Of a stretch of DNA of 64,000 bases, positions 32,640 through 42,642 are shown in pieces; the first letter of the stretch is position 1, and every line of letters begins with the position of its first letter. The translations under genes were made by a program, and so were the position numbers. Where the stretch lies: positions 5,708,309 to 5,772,308 of the forward strand of contig OY365818.1 of NCBI GenBank assembly GCA_959347315.1, given 5' to 3'. Source of the stretch: Bimastos eiseni. Taxonomy: Eukaryota; Annelida; Clitellata; Crassiclitellata; Lumbricidae. Under the pieces are notes generated by a model. That model had not been told where the DNA came from and made no database searches. It worked only from the letters and a program-made list of their open reading frames with translations.

Positions 32640-32681
<42 letters not shown>
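32640..32681. repeat. (TA)n microsatellite
   Basis: Pure TA run of about 20 units. Confidence 0.9.
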
Positions 32682-32683
<2 letters not shown>

Positions 32684-33224
32684 CGAGTGAAGCCTGGTCG
32701 AGAATCGAGATCTGAGAGTGGAGAAGCCTAACTACAGCGTGTAGAGAGACCTATTCGGTGAGAATGAGATGGGTATTAATTCAGTTTCTACATAAATAAC
32801 ATCAATGAGTCCGGGTTCTCTATACCATTGGCGCTATATAAAAATTTAATGCCCAGCTGCATACATGGGCTCACATACGTTAGACGCAAGATGTTAGTCG
32901 CATCGATAGCTCTGTTAATGGTTGATTAGTCTGTTTGAACGTAACCTATCTTTGTAAGCGGATGCGAATGAGACAAAAGCGACCTGTTTTAATCTGCCCG
33001 TGTCCGCCTGCACTGGTCTAATCAGTTGACGAAAATAAGGACTGACTCGTTTTGTAGACACTTCGCATGCGCTGGGTGCACGTGACCAGGTCAGATTCAA
33101 GATAGGAAAGTCACAAGAGAGAAAGACTATCAGAACACATGCTGTCATGGTTAGATTGTAACATTCCGTTGTCTCTTGTCTCGTGAACGCACGGACGCCG
33201 TAAAAAGATTGTTCGATGTAATCG

Positions 33225-33380
33225 TAATGCAATGTAATCGAACATTTATATAGCGCCTTTTAAAGATGCCTACTCGGAGTCGCGCCCAACACATTTTCCT
33301 GGAGGTGCTCATATTGCAAACACTGAATGCGAGAAGCGGATATAGTTGCTACTCTGTGTCTATTCAGAGGCGCCATGAGT
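33225..33380 (-). mobile_element. SINE tail repeat, antisense
   Basis: 'gtaatcgaacatttatatag', 'cgccttttaaagatgcctac' and 'tcggagtcgcgcccaac' match the antisense of the window-wide tail. Confidence 0.65.
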
Positions 33381-33454
33381 TGTCGAGATGTCAACTACAT
33401 GTAACTTCGGTGATTGACTTAACTTGCCTCGTATAGTTTGGAGACGCCCGTTTA

Positions 33455-33560
33455 AAGGTAGGAAGGAAGGAAGGTTGGAAGGAGGAAAGGAAGGAAGGAA
33501 GGTTGGAAGAAAAGTAAATAAATAAAGGAAGGAAGCAAGGAAGGAAGCAGGGAAGCAAGG
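33455..33560. repeat. (GGAA)n array
   Basis: 'ggaaggaaggttggaaggag' type tetranucleotide repeat. Confidence 0.9.
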
Positions 33561-34479
33561 AAACAAGAGAGAACAACAATAAAAGGAAGGTCGATAGATA
33601 ACGCTCCTAAATCTGGCTGGGGGCCGTTAGAGTATAGCACATTGGCTTAAATGGCAGTAGGGAGAGACTTCAATTCCCGCTATACCCTCGAGATTTACTA
33701 GTCCTAGATTCGTTAGGCAGCCGCGTTAGTTAACTTAGTGCCCGCAACCGCTGCCAAACACCGTCGCAGCTAAGCCCTCAAGTATATAAAAATGATAGAA
33801 ACCATCCACAGCCATCCACAGCTAGTGACTTCTCTCACATAATATTTTGCTGGTTTCGATTTGACTAGGAAAGACCATCAGGAAGACAGAAGCAACGATT
33901 GCTTATAATGGTACAAGTCATAGAGCGAGAATTCGGGAATCGACGGTTAATATTCGTTGTTGATATACTCTGACGAAAGTCACTGTTTAGGCCTACGCTT
34001 TGTGTACAAATCGAATTACAAGTTCTAAGTCGCAGTGATAGTTGATAGACTACGGCTGACTGAATTCTGTACAAGTTTGTTATGTTCGCTTAAAATGTTT
34101 TAAAATGCCTAAGTGAAAAAATAGAATTTTGATATTTGTTGGCAATTTTAATATTCGTTAACATTCGTTGATTTTTACAATCTACATATCGTCGCAATAG
34201 TCGCAATACCACATGCACGTTCTATGGTAGAAGTCACAGTGCAACAGCAGTCTCACTGTCTGACTGTGATTATAATTATATCAATCGACGTCGTATAACC
34301 AATTTCTTTGTTTACTACGTAAGCACGAACTGGTGGCAAGACATCACGCCATCGTTTTCGTGGAAACTCGTGTCTTTTCGTACAGGCAAACATTGTTCTG
34401 AAAATGCGATGGTTTTAACGCTATAACACCGACCAGCAACGACATAACAACGCCAGGCAACGATCGATTGAGCTGAATA

Positions 34480-34590
34480 ATCAGGTTTCGCTAAAAGGGT
34501 TTATTCAGGTTACGTGGGACGATGCGAGAGATATAAATGCGTGGAGGCGACTGGTTGAAGTCGCAGAAACCGTGCTCTAAGCAACAGCTG
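34480..34590 (+). mobile_element. LINE (RTE-like) extreme C-terminus
   Basis: Plus-strand 'VTWDDARDINAWRRLVEVAE' with 'TVL' and stop near 34511-34580 resembles the terminal 'W.D....A.DR..WR.LV..A' block of RTE-type LINE proteins. Only this tail is present. Confidence 0.5.
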
Positions 34591-34644
34591 CTCGTGCCAA
34601 GCGGTAGGGTTTGATGTCAAGCGTCTCGGTCGAAGAGATTGGCA

Positions 34645-34990
34645 CGTTACAGGTACGTGTTACAGTTACAAGTTACAGTCACCCGTTACAGTTACACTCT
34701 ACATTTACACTTAATATAGTTACACTTTATAGCTGCACATTACGGTTACACTTTGCAGTTACAATTTGCAGATGCACGCTACGCTACATGTCAAAGCTGC
34801 ACGTTAAAGTGATTCGTTACAGGTACACATTACAGTTACACTTTACAGTCACACGTCAAGTTACACTTTACAGTCACAGGTTACACTTATACTTTACAGT
34901 TAAACGTTACAGTCACATTTTATAGTTACTAATTTCATTACCCTAAAAGTCATAGTAGCACGTTAATGTTGCACGTTACAGTTACGCGAG
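34645..34990. repeat. Degenerate (GTTACA...)n minisatellite upstream of GPCR 2
   Basis: About 18-base units of the type 'cgttacagttacactttaca' over 340 bases, ending about 240 bases before the receptor start codon. Its GTTAC/GTAAC density is high. Confidence 0.8.
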
Positions 34991-35226
34991 GAAGAGGGAA
35001 GAGAAGAAGATAGGAGGAAGAAGAATAAGAACAAGAAGATGATTCCTAGATAGAGATTTTTGAGACAACATGTATTTATCTAATTCAGTTAACGAGACAC
35101 GGTTTATATACATTATAATCCAGGATGAGCATGGTTGGCGTAATATGTGTATATATTTATATATGTAATCCATAGTGATGTATATATATTTAGAAATTTA
35201 AATATATATTTATATCTGTAGTGAGC

Positions 35227-36351
35227 ATGGCCGGCGTATATAATAATTCAACATTAGCCAATACAACATTGAGAACGAGAAGCAGCCTCCTTGCAAGCAG
35301 TGCCTACTCCTCTTTCCTCCTTTTCCTGCAATCTCTCCAGACCGCCTATACCGTCATCAGCGTCGTTGGCATCGTCGGTAACCTGCTCTGCATCGTCGTC
35401 CTCCTCGGTCACGCTCCGCTGCGCCGCAAGCCCGCCAACTACTTCCTCATCAGCCAGAGCATCATCGACCTCCTCGCCAGCCTCCTGCTTCTGCTCACGA
35501 TGAACGTCGCACCACACTCGGGGTATGGCCCCATCTACGTCGTCCTCTGCTACCTGTGGGCGTCGCGCCCCATCTTTCTCGGCCTCTTCCTCGCCTCGCT
35601 CTTCAACATCACTGCCCTGACCGTCGAGCGCTACGTCAAGACGGTCCACCCGGTCCAGCACCGGCTTCGAATGACCCGGACGCGGCTACTCTTGGTCATC
35701 GTCGCAGTGGCCGCGGCCGGGATCCTCCTCAAGATGCCCTACGCCATCGGTGGGACCTCCATCGGCCCCAACGGGACATGTCTCATCCAGACGTATCGGA
35801 CGGAGACCATCTCGATCGTCGTAGGGACCTACAACTTTCTAGTGGAGTTCTTCCTTCCGCTATTGATCATCGCCTTCTGCTACATCCAGATGGCGCGCTC
35901 ACTCCGTCGCAACGTCCGCCCAATACCAGTAACAGTAGCACCATCAGCCCCTGGTCGCGAGACGGTGATGGTGAGGGCCAGACGCAATATCGTAAAAACC
36001 CTTCTCATCGTTGTCCTGGTCTTTGTCGTCTGCACGACCTTCAAGCAGATCCTTGTCCTTGCCAAGGTCATCGGTCACGTGCCGCTCGACTACGCCGGAT
36101 TGCCCTTCAACATTTCACAGGCGATGTCCTTCATGGTCTGCTGCACAAATCCTTTCGTTTACCTGCTCCACTACCAGGAGTTCAGGGTGGGAATGCGCGC
36201 GATGTTTACGCGGCGGTCGAATGTCGTCAGCCCGGATACTGGAAAGACTCACGTTCGAGACGTAACGCAGGATGATGGAACGCTCTATTCCATTCGCCAA
36301 AAAGGAAAGAACTGCGTTCCACACGTAACACTGGACGAAGGAACGTTATGA
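35227..36351 (+). CDS. Single-exon rhodopsin-class GPCR 2 (orphan)
   Basis: 374 codons from the ATG at 35227 (the in-frame GTG six bases earlier is not a likely start). The N-terminus has NNST and NTT glycosylation sites. Asn52 in TM1, Asp81 in TM2, Cys108 and Cys185, Glu134-Arg135-Tyr136 after TM3, Pro211 in TM5 and 'NPFVY' (308-312) in TM7 define class A. As in the receptor at 24500, TM4 lacks Trp and TM6 reads 'VFVVCTTFKQI', lacking W and P of CWxP. The two receptors share long identical blocks, for example 'FNITALTVERY', 'GILLKMPY', 'YNFLVEFFLPLLIIAFCYIQ' and 'CCTNPF', so they are duplicates. The last about 30 residues ('RDVTQDDGTLYS' to 'HVTLDEGTL') are encoded by the first units of a minisatellite that continues past the stop. 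Ligand unknown. Confidence 0.92.
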   Translation: MAGVYNNSTLANTTLRTRSSLLASSAYSSFLLFLQSLQTAYTVISVVGIVGNLLCIVVLLGHAPLRRKPANYFLISQSIIDLLASLLLLLTMNVAPHSGYGPIYVVLCYLWASRPIFLGLFLASLFNITALTVERYVKTVHPVQHRLRMTRTRLLLVIVAVAAAGILLKMPYAIGGTSIGPNGTCLIQTYRTETISIVVGTYNFLVEFFLPLLIIAFCYIQMARSLRRNVRPIPVTVAPSAPGRETVMVRARRNIVKTLLIVVLVFVVCTTFKQILVLAKVIGHVPLDYAGLPFNISQAMSFMVCCTNPFVYLLHYQEFRVGMRAMFTRRSNVVSPDTGKTHVRDVTQDDGTLYSIRQKGKNCVPHVTLDEGTL

Positions 36352-36712
36352 TTCTATTTCGTCAATGAATGGGACATATAGTGTAAGAGCTGCGTTTCAC
36401 AATGAACGCACTGGACGAAGGAACTGAACTTAAGAGATGCGTTCCATACGGAACACTGGACGAAGGAACGCTATGATCCATCAGCCAACTAATAAGCATA
36501 TGATATATAAGAAGAACTGAGTTACAGACGGAGCAGGAACAGGACGAAGGAAAGCTATAATTCTATTCGTCAAGGTACAGGACATAGAATGTTAAAAAAA
36601 CTGCGTTTCACACGGAACAGGAACAGGAACAATAACTTCTATTCGTCAAGTAGCCGGAAATAAGAAATGCGATCCACACGGAACACTGGAAGATGGAACC
36701 CTTTCATCACTT
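36249..36712. repeat. Degenerate minisatellite (about 65-80 bp) overlapping the GPCR 2 tail
   Basis: About seven units, each with a core like 'tgcgttccacacggaacact' followed by 'ggacgaaggaacg' and often 'ctattccattcgtcaa'. The first unit and part of the second lie inside the receptor ORF and the others follow the stop at 36349-36351. Confidence 0.8.
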
Positions 36713-37189
36713 GAACATTCGCAGAGCGCAAATTTTTTGCGCAATCGTTTTTCACACTAATAGTTTTTAACTTTTGGCGCAGACACTTAATATGCGTTCT
36801 CGGCTGGCCATTATTTGGACGACATGGACTTTTGGCGCAAGTTGGCACTGCTTATATGCCTACTGCATGCTACTTGCATTGCATGGACCTAAGGGCTTAT
36901 TTTATTTTTCTTATGACATTGTCTTATAACAGTTTTCATTAACAGTTACGTGTTTTCAATGTTAAGCCTATAGGTCTACATGTATATATTTACAGACAAT
37001 CAATTTAAGAAAATTACAATATAAAAAATGTTAATAATTCAGAAATATTAGAACAGTCACTAAACAACGGAGACTCCACACATCGTAATAGCATAGTCCA
37101 AACTTCTAAAGCGCCACTCGAAAGAGAAACGTTTACGGAACAAAGGTAAGCCTAAAGTAAGACTGGGTAGCTCGCCGTTGCAACTCCAA
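36713..37189. other. Intergenic, no gene recognised
   Basis: Unassigned AT-rich sequence. A short tail-repeat piece 'cttctaaagcgccactcgaa' is at 37103-37122. Confidence 0.5.
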
Positions 37190-37345
37190 ACATCGTCCAC
37201 CTTTGCCGTCTGCCTGACTCTCCGAATCTTGACCCTCGGCCCATCGATTTTGTTTTAATTAAGCGCCTGCGAATAGGCTGGTTCCCACCAAATTCGCTTT
37301 TGTGGGCGCTATAAAAATGTCGACTCATGATTACGCTGACGATCA
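37190..37345 (+). mobile_element. LINE 3' UTR tail, second copy
   Basis: 'gtctgcctgactctccgaat', 'attaagcgcctgcgaatagg' and 'ttttgtgggcgctataaaaa' match 4570-4715. The coding part is absent. Confidence 0.75.
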
Positions 37346-37837
37346 TGTGTTGGTAGGGCTACGCCAACAGCGATCTTTTAGCAATGCACAAGATACGCAG
37401 CCTATTGATCATAGATCTTCTAAGCATAGCCGCATTCTGTAAGGACACGCCTTTGGATACAATCAGGCGATAATCAAGAGATATAGGTAGGTCTGATTGT
37501 GTGTCTGTATATATGGCTGCGTATATGTTTGCATGTATGCATGCAACCGATATAAATACAAGCCTACATGTAACCATAACATAGTGTGTTTACGAAAAAT
37601 AAGGTAGGCCCCCAACAATCATTTTGTAAAGCAAAGGGGAGTGAAATTCCTAAAGGGATATTAATTAGTCCTGCTACCATGGTCACCTTTCCATAGAACA
37701 AATCTTACTAGCTGGCAAAGTTTAAATGTTAAAAGTATTTGGTTAAAGCTTGACTAGTAGGCTAAATGGGAAAGTAAACACATAACCAATAATACACACA
37801 CATAATTATAAGCTTACGTGCAAACATACATACATGT
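37346..37837. other. Intergenic, no gene recognised
   Basis: Unassigned sequence. Confidence 0.5.
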
Positions 37838-37943
37838 ACAAACACACACATACACACACACACGCACGCACACACACACACACGCACACGCACACACACA
37901 CACACACACGCACACACACACGCACACACACACACACACACAG
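37838..37943. repeat. (CA)n / (CACG)n microsatellite
   Basis: CA dinucleotides with regular CG variants. The Cys/Val frames on the minus strand are artefacts. Confidence 0.93.
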
Positions 37944-38164
37944 GCATGCACTTAGGCGGCGGCCTACACATACATTGTAGGTATATGGCCCTACGTATAT
38001 ACATACGTAAACCCATACATACAATGATACAACATATGTACGTATGCATACAATACACGAATGTATACATAAGTAATTATATGTGGATTTCCCCATTCAT
38101 ACTTACTTACATTTGTCTATTTGTGCACAATGTTTGTCTGGCAGATTATTATGTCAATCTCGCT

Positions 38165-38280
38165 GTGCATATATATATATACATATATATATACATAAAT
38201 ATATATATCATGTATATATATATAATATATAATATATGCTATACATGTACTTGTATATATATATACCCAGTGTAGATATA
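38165..38280. repeat. TA-rich microsatellite
   Basis: Interrupted (TA)n with ATA variants. Confidence 0.85.
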
Positions 38281-38812
38281 TATGCACAAAAATGTGACTT
38301 TGTTTGCGCTTAAAGAGTCAGTGGTTACGAGGCATTCTTCTATATGTGGCGGATCTCCAATCTCCAAATATTTGCAAAACTAAAAGCACAATTAAGTCTT
38401 TCTAGCTAATTTGTAACTGATTAAACAAAAAATATGTGAAGCTCGACGCACATCGTCGATTTTTTTCAAGCAAGGATGCATGTTGGTGACGCTGTTACCA
38501 CTAAGTGATAGATCAGATTCTAGAGTTTTAGTTTAGAGTCATTTTCTGGAAAGTCGTCCTTCTTAATTTTAAAATCAATTCTGGAAGCAACGGAACTGCG
38601 TCAATGCCATTAGAACAATCCGCTACATTTACCTTCACAAAAAACTGTGTTGCCGGATAAATAAGCAAATTCCATGGCACCAATGAACTCCTCTGGTCCC
38701 CTCAGATTTGCAATTAGCAAAAGGTCATGAAAACCATGCAGTAACTTTGTGTACACTACATATATTTGTAACCTTATATAGATGCTTATATAAATTTACA
38801 GAGCTAAAATTG
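38281..38812. other. Intergenic, no gene recognised
   Basis: Unassigned sequence before the 33-bp array. Confidence 0.5.
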
Positions 38813-39430
38813 TCTTAGCTGACATAGGGTGTAAATATTTCTTAGTCTCAGCTGATATAAAATGTAAATGTTTCTATGTCTCAGTTGACATAAAATGTAT
38901 ATGTTTCTATGTCTCAGTTGACATAAAATGTAAATGTTTCTTTGTCCCAGTTGACAAAAGATGTAAATGTTTCTTTGTCTCAGTTGACAAAAGATGTAAA
39001 TGTTTCTTTGTCTAAGTTGACATAAGGTGTAAATGTTTCTTTGTCTCAGTTGACATAAGGTGTAAATGTTTCTTTTTCTCAGTTGACATAAGGTGTAAAT
39101 GTTTCTTTGTCTAAGTTGACATAAGGTGTAAATGTTTCTTTGTCTCAGTTGACATAAGGTGTAAATGTTTCTTTTTCTCAGTTGACATAAGGTGTAAATG
39201 TTTCTTTGTCTCAGTTGACATAAGATGTAAATGTTTCTTTGTCTTAGTTGACAAAAGATGTAAATGTTTCTTTTTCTCAGTTGACATAAGGTGCAAATGT
39301 TACTTTGTCTCAGTTGACATAAGGTGTAAATGTTTCCTTTCTCAGTTGACATAAGGTGTAAATGTTTCCTTTCTCAGTTGACATAAGGTGCAAATGTTTC
39401 TTTGTCTCAGGTGACATAAGATGTAAATGT
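38813..39430. repeat. 33-bp minisatellite, about 18 units
   Basis: Unit of the type 'cagttgacataaggtgtaaa' plus 'tgtttctttgtct'. Because 33 is divisible by three, a frame stays open on the minus strand and spells an 11-residue repeat like 'NIYTLCQLRQR' for 182 codons. No splice or start context supports translation. Confidence 0.93.
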
Positions 39431-39838
39431 AAGAATGCAATAAGAGCAGAAGAATGTGTCAAAACAACTGAACAATAATAATTGTAGTGATTTATTAGAA
39501 ATTTTTAACTCTACAACATTCTCCATTACCCAAAATGCATACTAAGCATGACCAACTTTGCATTTACCACAAACTGTTTCAACAATAATAATAAAAATTA
39601 AACACTAGCAACAGTGCTGGGTAAAAATATCGATATTATAAGAAGGTCCAATAAAAGCACCAAAAAGGCAACTCAAAGATTTGTCATCTTTTTATTTTTT
39701 TTAAAATGCAAACATTATTAAAATAACAGACCTAGGAACTTGATAAGAGATTTCATTTCTTCATTCTAAATGATAAAAATGGAATGGGGATTAACGGCAT
39801 TTATTATGAGGCATGGTAATGTCGTGAGTCCCAAATGC
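39431..39838. other. Intergenic, no gene recognised
   Basis: AT-rich unassigned sequence. Confidence 0.5.
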
Positions 39839-39974
39839 AGAGGCGGCGATCTCATTTGACAGGTGGGGTGGAACCCAATGAGAGAGGTAGAAAATGTGGG
39901 GTGACACATGTATAACGTGTCCCGAAAAGGTGGGGGACTTGTCCCCCCTCGAACTCCCTGGGATCACCGCCCCT
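39839..39974. mobile_element. Short element with 16-base inverted ends
   Basis: Left end 'agaggcggcgatctca' and right end 'tgggatcaccgcccct' are inverted copies with three mismatches. Total 136 bases with a G-rich interior ('gtggggtgacacatg', 'ggtgggggacttgtcccccc'). A MITE is inferred. Confidence 0.55.
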
Positions 39975-39984
39975 GTCAATATGT

Positions 39985-40225
39985 TTGATAGTGTATTGGT
40001 GGTTAGTGTACTGGACTGTCAAACGAGAGTTTGAGGGTTCAAATCTTCTAATTTAAAGAAAAAAAATTAGGTTTCAGATTTTTGTTCCACTAGCGCTCCA
40101 TAGCAAATTCAGCTACAATGATTACACTGACTGGACTGTACACTTGTCGGTGGAAAGATGAGACTGCGAGGGAGAGAATTAGTGAAAGGGAAGACTGGCC
40201 ACCAGCCCTCATATGCCAAGGCTGA
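39985..40225 (+). mobile_element. tRNA-derived SINE (family 1), plus strand
   Basis: tRNA-like head 'attggtggttagtgtactgg' (A-box side) and 'gagggttcaaatcttct' (B box). The body 'ctgtacacttgtcggtggaa' and 'actggccaccagccctcata' matches the inverted copy at 10320-10505 and the partial copy at 56325-56430. Confidence 0.75.
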
Positions 40226-42061
40226 GAAAATGAATTCGCTAACACATCACACCCAGGGCAGTTTACAGGGCAATCTTACGGCATTGGTCTGGTCTGCTTC
40301 TTCTATATAAATAGGAATCAATGCTTTAAAATGTGTTGCAACTGCACTATAAAGTTTCAGCAATGTTGCCATCCTAAACACATTAACTTCGCTAACATGT
40401 AAAGTAATGTAAATCTTCTCAAGTTTCTCAGCACCCATAAAAGCAACAGTACCGGGTAATAATATCAACAGTATAAGGGAGACCAGGTTCTTCATTGGCG
40501 CTATACAAAATCAAGCTCGTCATTTGATTCCAGTTCCGGGTCAAAATTCGGGAGGTCAATATTCTGATGAAAAAGTAATTTCAGCATTTTAATGTAACCG
40601 ACAATTACGAGCTCAATGGAATCGAACTAATTGGTTAGTATCTCTTTGATTAAAATGCATTGATCGGCATCGGTTCTTTGCATAGATAAAAACAGACTGA
40701 TATCTATTTTCAATACGACTCTCCAATCAACTAGCATCAGAACAAATTTAATCACAAAAAACAACACATTTGTTAGTTAAGGAACAGAAATGTATCATAG
40801 AATCCATAAAATCAACCCCTTGACTGAATAAAGCAGATATAATCCAATTTACTCATACAAAAAGCATCTAAAACGAAACAACTAACAAGCCGCAAATGAC
40901 AAAAAATCTTGTACAAAATAAACAAAAGTAAGTAAGTATATTCGCTATTTTCGACCAAATGCCAGGTTACAGTGGTTTACAAGGACAATTACGCTGCGGG
41001 AAAAGGTTCGGTCGCACCCTCTGCAAAGAAGCAGTCAATTTGCTGGGTTCAATTGGATAAACATTTACATCTTCGTTGTCAAACTGAACAATAAATACAC
41101 TCCTGAAAATCTATTATTGTCATTACAATTCAATATTTAATAAAAGTAGTTAAAATGGGCCACATGTTGTCATTGTAAGTATATTACAATTACCGACAAA
41201 GCATTTTTCAAAGTAATGTCTAAAAATTATGTCAAAAAAGTGACCCAAACAAAATGCTACTATTAATAATAAAATCGTATTAATACAAATTGTCCTCTTA
41301 CAATAATAACTCAATCAAAAATAAAACTCATTGGAAGTGTAATCTTTATAATCTTTAGGTACCATAATAATAATCAAAACCATAATCTCCAAGCTACTCT
41401 CAAGCCAAACGAAGGGAACCAGCTTATTCAGAAGCACCATATCATGTCAGAGATTTCAAGGAAATATCTGAGTCCAGTTGCCAAAGATAAACTATGTAGA
41501 GAAGTTACTATGATGATTTATGATTTAGTTCAAGGATGTTAATATTACCAGAAACATCAACAAAGGCCAAACATTAACCAGTAGTTTTTTGTGTCACACA
41601 AAAAATATGTTAAACCATAAATCCTGAACTTTATTTAGCCTAGACATAAAAAAATGTAAGAAGTCACAGAACAACAAATTCTGCCAGAAACTCAAAACAA
41701 TCCACAGTCAATGTCAGTCATCACTCATAGACATACTTCTTTTACATCAAATATATTCAATTCAATAATCACAATTGATAAGATTCAATAACTAACGGCA
41801 GTTCAATCGACCTATGGAAAATAAAACTGTGAATGATCATTTGTAATTTGCTAAAACAGTCAACAATCTCTCCTTCAACATTTTCCGACTTCCCTGACCT
41901 ACTAGGCTTCTCCAACTTCTCCAGCTTCACGGCACTTCAGAAGTCGTTCTAGACCACATTGGAAACGAAATATACTTTTCGTTCAAGATCACAGGCGATT
42001 TACAATCATGATTATGTGAGTTAAATACCATAAACTGGCATTAAATGCAACAGCCAAATCC
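40226..42061. other. Intergenic or ATP7 3' UTR, no gene recognised
   Basis: AT-rich. On the minus strand this is downstream of the ATP7 stop, so part is probably its 3' UTR. AATAAA-type signals on the minus strand occur (for example at about 41630, read as TTTATT on the plus strand), but no poly(A) site can be fixed. The 82-codon minus frame at 40247-40495 has a hydrophobic start but no support. Confidence 0.45.
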
Positions 42062-42336
42062 GCATGACTCGCGTCATCCATACACACGACTCGCGTCATC
42101 CTCACGACTCGCGTCATCCTCATGACTCAGGTCATACACACGACTTGCGTCATCCGCACAACTCGCGTCATCTGCACGACTCTCATCATCTGCATCATCC
42201 ACATGACTTGCATCATCCACATGCCTCATGTCATCCGCACGACTCGCATCATCCGCACGACTCACATCATCCGCACGACTCTCGCCATCCGCACAACTCT
42301 CGCCATCCGCACAACTCGCGCCATCCGCACGACTCA
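42062..42336. repeat. 15-bp minisatellite adjoining the ATP7 stop codon
   Basis: About 18 units of 'cgactcgcgtcatcc' with variants 'cacaactcgcgccat' and 'catgacttgcatcat'. The array ends two bases from the TGA of ATP7 (42339-42341), so it forms the start of the 3' UTR. It is open in other frames, but not in frame with ATP7. Confidence 0.92.
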
Positions 42337-42338
42337 CG

Positions 42339-42642
42339 TCATACGCTTGACATCGCTATGCGGTCCATTTCAATGTCTGATCGTTCGGACTCTTCACTGT
42401 CCGTGGCCAACAGACCCTGTTTATCAGAGTGGCTTCCCATTCCGTGGACTTTCTTCTGAGGTCGGTTCAATTTTCTCCAGAGTCTCTTGGTCAAGGCGTT
42501 CGAATTGAGGAGCGGCGAGCTGTGCTGAGAAGAATCATCGAGTCCACAGTAAACGTGGATTGGAATGTTATGATTCATCTCCTGACGGTAGTCTTCGTAA
42601 TAGGCCGGGGTCATGAGGTCGTGACGTTCTGCTTTTTTCCAC
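42339..42642 (-). CDS. ATP7: ATP7 e19: C-terminal cytosolic tail and stop
   Basis: 304 bases after acceptor 'gatcctgcag'. It begins '(R)[20 protein letters not shown]', then a polar tail with '[20 protein letters not shown]' and ends 'RIAMSSV' before TGA. DKQGLL matches the dileucine retrieval signal type of ATP7A, followed by acidic/Ser residues. The end SSV fits a class I PDZ ligand. It is not homologous to the tail of ATP7B beyond the start. Confidence 0.95.

Noticed and set aside
35254..35661. 135-codon minus-strand frame (Glu/Asp-rich)
   Set aside because: It is the antisense shadow of GPCR 2, produced by its GC-rich codon use. Similar shadows occur at 24743 and 25103.
38804..39352. 182-codon Leu/Cys/Gln repeat protein
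   Set aside because: It is a 33-bp minisatellite. No start context, splice sites or signal support a gene.
40247..40495. 82-codon frame with a signal-peptide-like start
   Set aside because: No homology, no splice support, and it lies in AT-rich sequence downstream of ATP7 next to a SINE.
42074..42337. Asp/Ala/Ser/Arg repeat protein
   Set aside because: It begins at a GTG within the ATP7 3' UTR minisatellite and is out of frame with ATP7.
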